A stretch of DNA of 64,000 nucleotides, taken from contig NZ_AXAP01000003.1 in NCBI RefSeq assembly GCF_000472865.1, positions 194,048-258,047 of the forward strand, in the 5' to 3' direction. Both the position numbers and the translations under genes were made by a program. Shown in pieces: positions 27,016-35,596 of this stretch. The notes beneath the pieces were generated by a model. It was not told the origin of the DNA and made no database searches. It worked only from the letters and a program-made list of their open reading frames with translations. This DNA comes from Bradyrhizobium elkanii WSM2783 (GTDB lineage: Bacteria > Pseudomonadota > Alphaproteobacteria > Rhizobiales > Xanthobacteraceae). Position 1 is the stretch's first letter. Each line of letters starts with the position of its first letter.

Positions 27016-27518
27016 GCCGCGCGTCGCACGACGTCGTCGCCGTCGATGAATTTCGCGACGCGATGCGGACGACCGCGTCGGGCGTCGCGGTGGTGACGAC
27101 GGATGGTGAGGCGGGCCGGGCCGGCGTCACGGTCTCGTCGTTGTGCTCGCTATCGATGGAGCCGCCGTCGGTGGTGTTCAGCGTTCACCGCGACAATCGC
27201 GGCCTCGCTCTGCTGCTCGCCAACGGCGTGTTCGTCGCCAATGTTTTGTCCGATGCGCAGGAGCGTGTCGCCAACAGCTTCGCCGGGCTGATCCCCGAAT
27301 TGCGTGACAACCGCTTTCTCGCCGGCGAATGGTCAGAACTGCTCACCGGAGCGCCAGCGCTTGATGGCGCGTTATGCAATTTCGATTGCCGCGTGGCCAG
27401 CCTATTCGATTTCGGCTCGCACCGCATCGTCACCGGCGAGGTGCTGAATGTCCGCAAGCAAGCTGCGCGTCCTTTGCTCTTCTGCGATCGCACATTCCGT
27501 CGTCTCGCTGCCGCCTGA
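27012..27518 (+). CDS. Flavin reductase (HpaC/RutF-like)
   Basis: A 168-residue flavin reductase-like domain protein. FRDAMRTTASGVAVVTTDG, GVTVSSLCSLSMEPPSVVFSV and the C-terminal GEVLNVRKQAARPLLFCDRTFRRL are typical of NAD(P)H:flavin oxidoreductases that supply FADH2 to two-component monooxygenases. The GTG start at 27012 overlaps the monooxygenase stop by four bases (GTGA), so stoichiometric production is likely. It is the reductase partner of the HpaB-like enzyme. Confidence 0.92.
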   Translation: MSRASHDVVAVDEFRDAMRTTASGVAVVTTDGEAGRAGVTVSSLCSLSMEPPSVVFSVHRDNRGLALLLANGVFVANVLSDAQERVANSFAGLIPELRDNRFLAGEWSELLTGAPALDGALCNFDCRVASLFDFGSHRIVTGEVLNVRKQAARPLLFCDRTFRRLAAA

Positions 27519-27529
27519 GGATTTGGTTC

Positions 27530-27937
27530 ATGACCCATCAGCGTTTCCGCAAATTCAATACCAAAGATGCCTATCCCGAGCAGAGCCTCGACAACGATGT
27601 CTGCATGGTGGTGCGTGCCAACAACACCGTTTATGTGCGTGGCCAGACGGCGATGGATCTCGACGGCAAGATCATCGGCATCGGCGATGCCGCTGCGCAG
27701 ACTGAAAATGCCATGTTTTGCGCCAAGGTGCTGCTTGAAGAGGCAGGTTCGAGTCTGCAGGACGTGGTGAAGATCGTCATCTACATCACCGATCGCGCCT
27801 ATCGCGAGCCGGTCTACCGGGTCGTCGGCAAGTGGTTGAAGGGCGTCTATCCGGTTTCGACCGGAATTATCGTTCAGGGGCTAGCCAAGCCCGAATACCT
27901 GATGGAAATCGACATCATTGCGGAAATTCCGACCTAG
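27530..27937 (+). CDS. RidA family (YjgF/YER057c/UK114) protein
   Basis: A 135-residue RidA-like protein. The family Arg is seen in VVRANNTVYVRGQTAMDL, followed by QTENAMFCAKVLLEEAGSSLQDVVKIVIYITD and a C-terminal block ending in EIPT. Classical RidA hydrolyses reactive enamines/imines to ketoacids, and RutC-type members act on aminoacrylate. The start follows the reductase by 11 bases. Together with the flavin monooxygenase pair, the arrangement echoes the rut pyrimidine operon in logic but not in the monooxygenase family. It may clear an enamine product of ring opening. Confidence 0.9.
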   Translation: MTHQRFRKFNTKDAYPEQSLDNDVCMVVRANNTVYVRGQTAMDLDGKIIGIGDAAAQTENAMFCAKVLLEEAGSSLQDVVKIVIYITDRAYREPVYRVVGKWLKGVYPVSTGIIVQGLAKPEYLMEIDIIAEIPT

Positions 27938-28051
27938 ATCTTCGACGCCGAAGTATAGCTACGATCATTCTGAAATCAGATCTTTCGAATGAAAGGTCAA
28001 TGGAGCTTCTTGCGCTGGAAATACTTGAAAATATTGCTGAATTCGCTCGTT

Positions 28052-28067
28052 TGGCATGGCGTTTGCT
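28052..28067 (+). promoter_or_regulatory. Candidate sigma54 (RpoN) promoter
   Basis: TGGCATGGCGTTTGCT matches the -24/-12 consensus TGGCAYR-N4-TTGCW with the correct GG-to-GC spacing. It lies 36 bases before the ATG of the transporter binding protein and is followed by a T-rich stretch. No NtrC-type or other enhancer palindrome was recognised nearby. It suggests nitrogen-responsive or activator-dependent expression of the transporter operon. Confidence 0.55.
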
Positions 28068-28103
28068 TTTCTCTTGGGGTCATAATTCTTGTGAGGTTCC
28101 GAG

Positions 28104-29141
28104 ATGAAGCGCGCCTTGAAGTTTACTGCATTGATGTTGCTGTCGACGCTCGCGATCGGCGCGCAGGCATCCGCCCAGGAGAAGCTGGTCGTCAGCACCT
28201 GGGGCGGAAGTTTCCGCGATTTGATCGATGAGGCGATCGCGCAGAAGTTTACCGCCGAGACCGGCGTCAAGGTCGAATACATCACCGGCGGCACGATCGA
28301 CCGGCTGAATCAGGCCAAGCTTGCCGCAGCCAAGCCAGAGAGCGACGTCACCTTCACGACGGCCCATGTCGGCTGGCTCTATGCCAACGACAATCTGTTC
28401 GAGAAGCTCGACATGGCGAAGATTCCGAATGCCGGCCATCTGGTCGAGCAGGCCAGGATCAGCCCGTACCACATCGGCGCCTGGGCCTATGTCTACACCA
28501 TCGGCTATTTGCCTGACCGGCTACCCAAGGGCGTCAGCTTCGAGAGCTGGGAAGGCCTGTGGAATCCTGCACTCAAGGGCATGATCTCGTCGCCCGATTT
28601 CGACCCGAGCCATGTGATAGTCGTTGCGGCCAAGCTGTCGGGCGGTGATGCAGCGAATTGGGAAGTCGGCGAAGCCAAGATGAAGGCGCTGAAGCCGAAC
28701 TACAAGGCATTCTACACCAATGACGCCAACAGCCAGCAGCTATTCGCCACCGGTGAGACGCCAGTCCAGGTCGTGCTGTCGATGAATGCCTATTACATGC
28801 AGAACCAGGGCGTGCCGATCAAGCTCGTGATCCCGAAGGAAGGCGCGGTGCTCGGTGTCGACACCATGGCCATCACCAAGGGTTCGACCAAGGCGGAGCT
28901 GGCCTACAAGTTCATGAACATCGCCCTCGATCCAGAAATTCAGGCCAAGATCGCCGAACTGAAGAAGGGCAGCCCGGTGGTCGACAATGCCAAGCTCAAG
29001 CCCGAGATCGCCTCTCTGACCGGCGTTTTCTCCACGCCGGATCAGTGGGCGAAACAGACCCTGGTGATCGACGCCAAGCTGCGCGCCGAAAAGACCGGTA
29101 CCTGGCGCAAGTGGTTCACCGAGAACATTATGGCTCCATAA
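28104..29141 (+). CDS. Polyamine-type ABC transporter substrate-binding protein (PotD/PotF-like)
   Basis: A 345-residue extracellular solute-binding protein. Residues 1-25 form a signal peptide (charged start, hydrophobic core, ending ASAQ). The mature protein begins with EKLVVSTWGGSFRDLIDEA, typical of spermidine/putrescine-type binding proteins. The two permeases and ATPase that follow are of the same class. These systems also carry non-polyamine compounds such as opines, phosphonates and aromatic amines, so the ligand is open. It opens an operon behind a sigma54-like promoter. Confidence 0.92.
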   Translation: MKRALKFTALMLLSTLAIGAQASAQEKLVVSTWGGSFRDLIDEAIAQKFTAETGVKVEYITGGTIDRLNQAKLAAAKPESDVTFTTAHVGWLYANDNLFEKLDMAKIPNAGHLVEQARISPYHIGAWAYVYTIGYLPDRLPKGVSFESWEGLWNPALKGMISSPDFDPSHVIVVAAKLSGGDAANWEVGEAKMKALKPNYKAFYTNDANSQQLFATGETPVQVVLSMNAYYMQNQGVPIKLVIPKEGAVLGVDTMAITKGSTKAELAYKFMNIALDPEIQAKIAELKKGSPVVDNAKLKPEIASLTGVFSTPDQWAKQTLVIDAKLRAEKTGTWRKWFTENIMAP

Positions 29142-29219
29142 CATGGTCCTGGTCGCGATCCGGCTGATACCGCCGGATCGCGGTCCATCGCTTTGAGTTT
29201 GCCCGCATCGAGTTTGTCC

Positions 29220-30074
29220 ATGAACACACGTCCGTTTCTGGGTTGGTTCGTTTCGCCGGCCGGCCTCGTCGCTGTGGGCCTGATTGCGGCGATGCTGGCC
29301 GTCTTTCAGTATAGCGTCCGGGCCTATATTCCCGGCTCGCTCGAGGTCGGTGGGTTCACGTTGCAGAATTTCGCGGCCATGCTGCGGCCGCTCTATGCTT
29401 TGGCATTCTGGAATACAGTGTTGTTGTGTTTCGAGACTGCGGTGTTCACGCTGATTCTGGCCTATCCGCTGGCTTATGCGCTGGTGCGCACCAATAGTTC
29501 GGCGCTGCGCTCCTTCATTCTGGTCGTATCGGTCACGCCGCTGTTTCTCGGCGAGGTGGTACGGACCTATTCGTGGATGATCGTGCTCGGTAACAAGGGC
29601 TTTCTGAATACGCTGCTGCTCCAGCTTGGCCTGCTGGATCGTCCGATGCAGATGATGTTCACCGCTGGCGGCGTGGTCGCTGCGCTGGTCCATGTGACCA
29701 TGCCGATCATGGTGATCATGCTGGCCGCAGCGCTCTCGCACATCGACCGCAACTACGAGAAGGCCGCCGAAAGTCTCGGCGCCGGTCCGGTCCGCGTTTT
29801 CCTCACCATTACCCTGCCGCTGTCGATGCCCGGAATCGTCGCTGGTTTCTCCACGGCCTTCGCGTGGACGTTCAGTGCTTTCGCGACTCCGCAACTGATC
29901 GGCGGCGGGCGTGTCAGTACGGTGTCGACGCTGATCTATCAGCTCGGCTTCTCGTCCTTCAATTTCCCCTTCGCTGCCAGTCTCTCCATCATTGGCCTCG
30001 CATTGTCGCTGGCCGTGATCGCCTTGCTGAAGAAAGCCGCGAGCCCACTCGAACGTATGGCAGGCACGACATGA
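29220..30074 (+). CDS. ABC transporter permease (PotB-like)
   Basis: A 284-residue inner-membrane permease with about six hydrophobic segments. The EAA loop is visible as EKAAESLGAGPVRVFLTITLPLS. The ATG at 29220 is preferred over an in-frame TTG at 29193. It lies 78 bases after the binding-protein gene and overlaps the second permease by four bases. It forms half of the membrane channel of the polyamine-type importer. Confidence 0.9.
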   Translation: MNTRPFLGWFVSPAGLVAVGLIAAMLAVFQYSVRAYIPGSLEVGGFTLQNFAAMLRPLYALAFWNTVLLCFETAVFTLILAYPLAYALVRTNSSALRSFILVVSVTPLFLGEVVRTYSWMIVLGNKGFLNTLLLQLGLLDRPMQMMFTAGGVVAALVHVTMPIMVIMLAAALSHIDRNYEKAAESLGAGPVRVFLTITLPLSMPGIVAGFSTAFAWTFSAFATPQLIGGGRVSTVSTLIYQLGFSSFNFPFAASLSIIGLALSLAVIALLKKAASPLERMAGTT

Positions 30075-30886
30075 AGCGCTCTCCCGGCACCCTGCTGCTT
30101 CGATGGTCGGGACGCATCCTCATCGCCGCCATTCTCCTGTTCGTGCTGCTGCCAGGCATCGTAGTGGCGGTTTCGGCCTTCAACGACCGTGCGATCTTGT
30201 TGTTTCCCCCGCAATCATGGTCGCTGCGTTGGTTCTGGCGCGCGTTCTCTTATCCCGATTTCGCCAAGGGCTTCTGGAATGGCTTGACGGTGACGGTGTG
30301 GGCGTCGAGCATCGCGCTGGTGGTCGGCTCGGCCTTCGCCTTCGCCATTCACCGCTACAAATTCAGACTCAGGAATCTTCTCGAAGGCATTTTGCTGTCG
30401 CCGCTGATCATCCCGCACTACACGATCGGCCTCGGCGTTCTCATCCTAGCCTCGCAGACCAATGTCGGGCGCGGCTTTCCACTTGTCATCTTCGCCCATG
30501 TGGTCATGGTGCTGCCTTTCGTGATGCGTAGCACTTACATCTCGCTGGAGAATCTCGACATCCGGCTCGAACTGGCGGCATCCAGCCTTGGCGCCACGCC
30601 GCTGCGGATCCTGTTCACCGTGACGATCCCGCTTTTGATTCCGGGCTTGCTAAGCGGCTGGCTATTCGCAGCAATTCTATCGTTCAACGAATTCACGGCG
30701 ACTCTGTTCGTCAGCAGTCAGGCCACGCAGACGCTGCCGGTCGCCATGTACAATTACGTCCGCGAATTCGCGGATCCCACACTGGCCGCCCTGTCGGTCA
30801 TCTACATCGTCGTGACCGCGACCTTGCTCACGATCGCCAATTCCTTCCTGGGCCTCGGAAAAATCCTGAATGTTGATGCGCACTAA
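30071..30886 (+). CDS. ABC transporter permease (PotC-like)
   Basis: A 271-residue partner permease. The N-terminal hydrophobic helix is followed by the family segment VSAFNDRAILLFPPQSWSLR, and the EAA-type loop reads LAASSLGATPLRILFTVTIP. Its ATG overlaps the PotB-like stop and its end overlaps the ATPase start by 17 bases, so all three are translationally coupled. With the PotB-like subunit it forms the transmembrane pore. Confidence 0.9.
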   Translation: MKRSPGTLLLRWSGRILIAAILLFVLLPGIVVAVSAFNDRAILLFPPQSWSLRWFWRAFSYPDFAKGFWNGLTVTVWASSIALVVGSAFAFAIHRYKFRLRNLLEGILLSPLIIPHYTIGLGVLILASQTNVGRGFPLVIFAHVVMVLPFVMRSTYISLENLDIRLELAASSLGATPLRILFTVTIPLLIPGLLSGWLFAAILSFNEFTATLFVSSQATQTLPVAMYNYVREFADPTLAALSVIYIVVTATLLTIANSFLGLGKILNVDAH

Positions 30887-32018
30887 TCAGATGGCTGCCA
30901 ATACGTCAGTCGCCGGAAACGACAAAATCCGTCCGGCCGTGCAGCTCGACGGCGTCACCAAGCGCTTCGGCGATTCCATCGCGTTGCATGAGGCCTGGCT
31001 GAAGATCGGGTCGAGCGAGTTCATGACCTTGCTGGGACCGTCCGGTTGCGGAAAGACCACGCTGCTCAATCTTGTTGCGGGCTTCCTCGAAGCGGACAGC
31101 GGCGAGATCTTTATTGAGGACGCCCTGGTCACCGAAACGCCGGCGCACATGCGCGAGATCGGCATCGTGTTTCAAAATTATGCGCTGTTTCCGCATATGA
31201 GCGTCGCGATGAACGTCGCTTATGGACTGAAGACCCGCGGCGTCGACAAGAAGGAGATGGCGCGCCGTGTCGACGAAGCGCTGGCGCTGGTCAAGCTCTC
31301 GGGTTTCTCAGACCGCAAGCCCCGGCAATTGTCGGGCGGTCAGCAGCAGCGTGTTGCGCTCGCGCGTGCGCTCGTGATCAGGCCGAAGGTGTTGCTGCTG
31401 GATGAGCCGTTCTCGGCGCTCGACAAGAATCTGCGTGGTTCGATGCAGGTCGAGCTCAAGCAGATTCAGCGTGAGCTCGGCGTCACCACGATCTTTGTTA
31501 CCCATGACCAGGGCGAGGCCCTGTCGATGTCGGATCGCATCGCGGTGATGTCGGCCGGACGCATCCGCCAGATCGCCGCGCCTGACGATATCTATCGTCG
31601 TCCGGCCGACCGCTTCGTCGCGTCCTTCGTGGGTGATGCCAACGTACTCAACGGTCGGCTCGTCGAGCGGAACGGCGATGCCGCGGTGGTTTCGATTGGT
31701 GATGTGCGCGCGAGCGTTCCTGCAGCATCACTTGCGGAAGTATCGATTGGCGGTTCTGTGGATGTCTTCGTACGGCCGGAACATCTTTCCGTGACGTCGC
31801 GAGGGGCATCGGGATCGCTGCCTGGCACTGTGACGACGCAGGTGTTCCAGGGCGGCCATGTCGATCTCTATATCGACGCGCCAGGTAGCGCGCGCGATCA
31901 TATTTTGCTGCGGTCGCCGGGTATTGCGGCGCTGTCGTCCTGTCCGGTCGGAGCCGAGATCGGATTGTCGATCGGCTCCGACGACATCGTGGCGTTTCCG
32001 CCCGGCGAGGCGCCGTGA
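30870..32018 (+). CDS. ABC transporter ATP-binding protein (PotA-like)
   Basis: A 382-residue ATPase with Walker [10 protein letters not shown], signature LSGGQQQRVALARA, Walker B VLLLDEPFSALD and the switch histidine in FVTHDQGEA. The C-terminal TOBE region starts around FVGDANVLNGRLVERNG. In-frame ATGs at 30876 and 30891 are alternative starts. It completes the four-gene importer. Its stop lies 11 bases from the end of the convergent DUF1028 gene. Confidence 0.93.
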   Translation: MLMRTNQMAANTSVAGNDKIRPAVQLDGVTKRFGDSIALHEAWLKIGSSEFMTLLGPSGCGKTTLLNLVAGFLEADSGEIFIEDALVTETPAHMREIGIVFQNYALFPHMSVAMNVAYGLKTRGVDKKEMARRVDEALALVKLSGFSDRKPRQLSGGQQQRVALARALVIRPKVLLLDEPFSALDKNLRGSMQVELKQIQRELGVTTIFVTHDQGEALSMSDRIAVMSAGRIRQIAAPDDIYRRPADRFVASFVGDANVLNGRLVERNGDAAVVSIGDVRASVPAASLAEVSIGGSVDVFVRPEHLSVTSRGASGSLPGTVTTQVFQGGHVDLYIDAPGSARDHILLRSPGIAALSSCPVGAEIGLSIGSDDIVAFPPGEAP

Positions 32019-32029
32019 GGCTTCTGGGT

Positions 32030-32683
32030 CTAGAACGACGGCGACGCGCCCGGATTCTTCGCGCGTGCGACATAGTCTTTCTGCTGCGGCCGATAGCGTT
32101 CCCACAGCGCGCGCAACTCGCCGATCGGCGCGTCGTGCCAGTCGATACGCAGGTCGACGACCGGCCAGTCGAAGATGTGAGCGACATGCAGACCCGCCGC
32201 ATGCTCGTCGTCAGTCTCACCGCCGGCGTCGAGGCCGGCTTCCAGCGCCGACATCAACCGCTCCGCCAGTGGCTGGCCAGCGGTCGCCTCGAACCGCGCA
32301 ATCATTGTGCTGGGCACCTTGTCGTCGGCGAGCAGATTGCCGAGCGCGAGGCAGCCAGCGCCTTCGGCAACTGCCGCCGTGGCCAATGCCTGAGCGCCGG
32401 AATGCCAGGCCACCTGACCGTAACGATCGATCACGCCGACCTGTCGCCATGCTGGCTGCGGTGTGCCGAGTGTGAGGCTGTTGAGAACGGCAGCGGCACC
32501 GAGGCCCTGACGCAGCAGCGCAAGACCGGTCGGGCCGAGCGCCGGGTCGGTCACATTCTGCGACACCACGAGGCCCAGAGGCCCGACCCACGCGCAGCGC
32601 GCCGGCACCGCGATACTGGACGACGTGATGGCGATGCCGAATGCGCCGGTCTCCGGACAACGCGCCGAGATAGAATAGGTCAT
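32030..32683 (-). CDS. DUF1028 domain-containing protein
   Basis: A 217-residue DUF1028 protein. The N-terminal TYSISARCPETGAFGIAITS and ARCAWVGPLGLVVSQN, followed by DPALGPTGL, are characteristic of this family, whose fold is related to Ntn hydrolases and often sits beside peptidase or amidase genes. The ATG at 32683 is chosen because a GGGAG lies 5 bases upstream; the longer frame to 32743 would overlap the divergent M20 gene. It faces away from the deacetylase gene, sharing a short AT-rich promoter gap. Function unknown. Confidence 0.85.
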   Translation of the reverse strand: MTYSISARCPETGAFGIAITSSSIAVPARCAWVGPLGLVVSQNVTDPALGPTGLALLRQGLGAAAVLNSLTLGTPQPAWRQVGVIDRYGQVAWHSGAQALATAAVAEGAGCLALGNLLADDKVPSTMIARFEATAGQPLAERLMSALEAGLDAGGETDDEHAAGLHVAHIFDWPVVDLRIDWHDAPIGELRALWERYRPQQKDYVARAKNPGASPSF

Positions 32684-32722
32684 CGTGATGCTCCCGTATT
32701 CGTAAAAGTAATGGTAGTATAG

Positions 32723-33898
32723 ATGATCGAAGAGATAGCTCAAATACTTTGCGAGCTAATCAGTATTGAAAGTATAAGCTCGAATTCCAATCTCGATATC
32801 ATCAATTATATCGAGCGGATACTTACGTCATCGGACGTGCCGGCGTGTCGCGTGCCGTCGCCTGACGGACGCAAGGCGTCGCTGCTCGCGACCATTGGTC
32901 CGGCGGACCGAGCTGGTGTCGTTCTGTCGGCACATACGGACGTTGTGCCGGTGGAGGGGCAGGCCTGGACCGTGCCGCCATTTGCCGGGGTCATCCGTGA
33001 TCAGCGCGTCTATGGTCGCGGCGCGACTGACATGAAGGGCTTTCTGGCTGTCGTTCTCTCCGCCGTGCCGCGTCTCAAGGCGGCGGCTCAGGCCGTTCCG
33101 GTGCATCTGGCGTTTTCCTATGACGAGGAAGTCGGATGTCGTGGCGCGCCGGATCTGGTGCGTGCGCTGATGCAGTCCGTCGCGCGGCCGGCGCTCGCCA
33201 TCGTCGGAGAGCCGACCGCGATGCGCGTCGTTCGCGCGCACAAGGGCAAGGTGGCGCGTCGCTTGACGGTGATCGGGCGCACCGGCCACTCGGCGATGCC
33301 GCATCGCGCGGCCAATGCCGTCGATTCCGCGGTGGCGATCGCTCATGCGTTGCGCGGTTTCGCCGATCAGGAGATCGCACGCGGCGGCGATGCGGCCTTC
33401 GACCCGCCATTCACCACCATTCATGTTGGATCGCTGCATGGCGGCAGCATGGTCAATCTCGTGCCGGAACGCGCCACGCTGGAATATGAGATCCGCACCA
33501 TGCCGGGCCGTGACACTGGCGAAATCCTTGCACGGATCGATGAGTTGGTTGCGCACGAGCGTGACCGACTTCGTGACAGCGCGCCAGAGGCCGACATTAT
33601 CTCCGAAGAACTGTCGGCCTATCCCGGCCTGGATACCAGCGCCGATGCGCCTGCGGCACGTCTGGTTGCGCGACTTGCAAGCGATACGCGTCCCGCAACG
33701 ACAGTGGCATTCGGCACCGAGGCTGGCCTCTACGCGGAAGCGGGCATCCCGACGCTGGTTTGCGGACCCGGCGATATGGCGCGCGGGCACAAGGCCGACG
33801 AATGGATCGGTTTTGATGAACTCGCAGCGGCGGGCGCGATGATCGACAGGCTGGCCATTCTGCTAGGCCGGCCGCGTGCAGACTGGATGCGGGAATGA
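32723..33898 (+). CDS. M20 family metallopeptidase (ArgE/acetylornithine deacetylase-like)
   Basis: A 391-residue zinc hydrolase of the ArgE/DapE type. Metal ligands and catalytic residues are in place: H71-x-D73 (SAHTDVV), D103 (GRGATDMKG), E135-E136 (SYDEE), GEPTAM, and GHSAMPHRAANA in the lid domain. The first 35 codons are unusually A/T-rich compared with the rest. It would hydrolyse an N-acyl or N-carbamoyl amino-acid-like compound. With DUF1028 alongside and an importer upstream, a catabolic deacylase is more likely than arginine biosynthesis. Confidence 0.9.
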   Translation: MIEEIAQILCELISIESISSNSNLDIINYIERILTSSDVPACRVPSPDGRKASLLATIGPADRAGVVLSAHTDVVPVEGQAWTVPPFAGVIRDQRVYGRGATDMKGFLAVVLSAVPRLKAAAQAVPVHLAFSYDEEVGCRGAPDLVRALMQSVARPALAIVGEPTAMRVVRAHKGKVARRLTVIGRTGHSAMPHRAANAVDSAVAIAHALRGFADQEIARGGDAAFDPPFTTIHVGSLHGGSMVNLVPERATLEYEIRTMPGRDTGEILARIDELVAHERDRLRDSAPEADIISEELSAYPGLDTSADAPAARLVARLASDTRPATTVAFGTEAGLYAEAGIPTLVCGPGDMARGHKADEWIGFDELAAAGAMIDRLAILLGRPRADWMRE

Positions 33899-33915
33899 AC
33901 AACGGAGTTTTGACA

Positions 33916-34908
33916 ATGACGTCCACCATGCAGGCCATCATCGCAACGCAGGCGGGTGGTCCCGACGTGCTGATGCAGGTCGCGCGACCCGTGCCCGTGC
34001 CCGGTGCCGGCGAAATCCTGATCGAGGTTGCCGCAGCCGGCGTCAATCGCCCCGATCTGATGCAGCGAAGCGGCGCCGTCCCGTTGCCGGCAGGTGTTAC
34101 CGATGTGCTCGGGCTCGAAGTTGCAGGGCGCGTTGTCGATGGCGACGCCGGCTTGCGCGGTCAGGCGGTTATGGCGCTGGTCAAGGGCGGCGGTTATGCG
34201 CGCTATTGCCTTGCCAAGGCATCGCATTGTCTCGCTGTCCCCGAGGGCCTGACGATGGAAGAGGCGGCAGCCCTGCCCGAGGCGCTCTTCACCGTCTGGC
34301 ACAATCTGTTCGAGCGCGGCCGGCTGTCGAAGGGGGAGGCCGTACTGGTGCACGGCGGCGCCAGCGGCGTCGGTACGATTGCGATACGCATGGCCATCGC
34401 TCGCGGCGCTACGGCCATCGCGACGGTCGGCAGCGACGCCAAGAAGAAGGCAGTCGAAGCGCTGGGCGCGACCGCGATCAATTATCGCACCGACGATTTC
34501 GTTTCCGCAGCGCGCGGTGTCACCGGCGAGCGCGGCGTCGATGTCGTGCTCGATATCGTCGGCGGTTCTTACGTTGCACGTAATCTCGACGTGCTGGCGC
34601 CGGATGGACGCCATATCAGCCTGTCCTTCATGCAGGGTGGCGTTGTCCCGATTGATCTCGGGCTGGTGATGCGGAAGGGGTTGTATCTGACATCGTCGAC
34701 GCTGCGACCGAAGTCGGACGAGGAGAAGACGGCGATCGCCGCCGCGCTCCGCGCCGAGGTGCTGCCGCTGGTCGCGTCTGGCGTGGTGAGGCCGCTGATC
34801 TGGCGGCAATTGCCGCTCAGTGACGCCGCACAAGCCCATCGCATTCTGGAAGCCAACGAGAACATCGGCAAGGTGTTGCTTCTGCCGACGGGAGACGGTC
34901 ATGAGTGA
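33916..34908 (+). CDS. NAD(P)H-quinone oxidoreductase, zeta-crystallin-like MDR family
   Basis: A 330-residue medium-chain dehydrogenase without the catalytic or structural zinc motifs. The Rossmann motif reads VHGGASGVGTIAIRMA, and the N-terminal QAIIATQAGGPDVL and AAGVNRPDLMQRSG are typical of quinone oxidoreductases of the PIG3 type. The ATG at 33916 has GGAG 8 bases upstream; an alternative at 33895 overlaps the M20 stop. It probably reduces a quinone or enone formed in the aromatic pathway with NADPH. Confidence 0.9.
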   Translation: MTSTMQAIIATQAGGPDVLMQVARPVPVPGAGEILIEVAAAGVNRPDLMQRSGAVPLPAGVTDVLGLEVAGRVVDGDAGLRGQAVMALVKGGGYARYCLAKASHCLAVPEGLTMEEAAALPEALFTVWHNLFERGRLSKGEAVLVHGGASGVGTIAIRMAIARGATAIATVGSDAKKKAVEALGATAINYRTDDFVSAARGVTGERGVDVVLDIVGGSYVARNLDVLAPDGRHISLSFMQGGVVPIDLGLVMRKGLYLTSSTLRPKSDEEKTAIAAALRAEVLPLVASGVVRPLIWRQLPLSDAAQAHRILEANENIGKVLLLPTGDGHE

Positions 34909-35521
34909 TGCCATCGAACTGCTTTATGCGCCGACATCGCCTTATGTCCGCAAGGTCATGGCCTGCGCGATCGAACTCGGCATTGCTGATCGCATCGTGC
35001 GGTTGCCAAGCGCCGCGCATCCGTTGAAACGCGATGAGCGGATCGCCATTTTCAATCCGCTCGCCAAGGTCCCGGCCGCAAAACTGGCGGACGGAACGCT
35101 GCTATTCGACAGCCGGGTGATCTGCGAGTATCTCGATGACCTCGGAAATGGCTCGTTGTTTCCGCGCGGGCCGCAACGTTGGCAGGTCCTCACCGAACAG
35201 GCCCTCGGTGACGGCCTCCTCGATGCCGCTCTGCTGACACGCTACGAGAACACCTGCAGAAGTGATGAGCATCGATCGGCCGACTGGATAGACGGCCAGA
35301 TGACCAAGATCGCCGCAGCACTCGACCAGATGGAAAACACGGTCGCTGAATTCGGCGCACGCATCAGCATCGGCAGCCTCACCATCGCCTGCGCGCTTGG
35401 CTATCTGGATTTCCGGTTCGCGTCATTCGACTGGCGCACAACGCGGCCGGCGCTGGCCGTTTGGTTCGAAACCATGTCGCTGCGTCCGTCTTTGCGAGAC
35501 ACGTTTCCAACGGATGGATGA
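34901..35521 (+). CDS. Glutathione S-transferase family protein
   Basis: A 206-residue GST. The N-terminal thioredoxin-like domain starts LLYAPTSPYVRKVMACAIELG with the candidate Ser in the usual activating region. The glutathione-site segment KVPAAKLADGTLLFDSRVICEYLDD ends this domain, and an all-helical C-terminal domain follows. It overlaps the quinone oxidoreductase by eight bases. It may conjugate or isomerise electrophilic ring-cleavage products, or detoxify quinones. Substrate unknown. Confidence 0.9.
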   Translation: MSDAIELLYAPTSPYVRKVMACAIELGIADRIVRLPSAAHPLKRDERIAIFNPLAKVPAAKLADGTLLFDSRVICEYLDDLGNGSLFPRGPQRWQVLTEQALGDGLLDAALLTRYENTCRSDEHRSADWIDGQMTKIAAALDQMENTVAEFGARISIGSLTIACALGYLDFRFASFDWRTTRPALAVWFETMSLRPSLRDTFPTDG

Positions 35522-35538
35522 TTGAGACCTTCGTCTGG

Positions 35539-35556
35539 AGCATGCCTCCGCATGCT
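35539..35556 (+). terminator. Perfect hairpin between GST and HbpS/GlcG genes
   Basis: AGCATGC, a 4-base loop and GCATGCT form a perfect 7-bp stem 18 bases after the GST stop. No T-run follows, so it is a weak terminator candidate or an mRNA processing/stability element within the operon. Confidence 0.3.
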
Positions 35557-35596
35557 TCATCGAGCCGTATAAGGCATGATACCGGAGCTATCGAAA

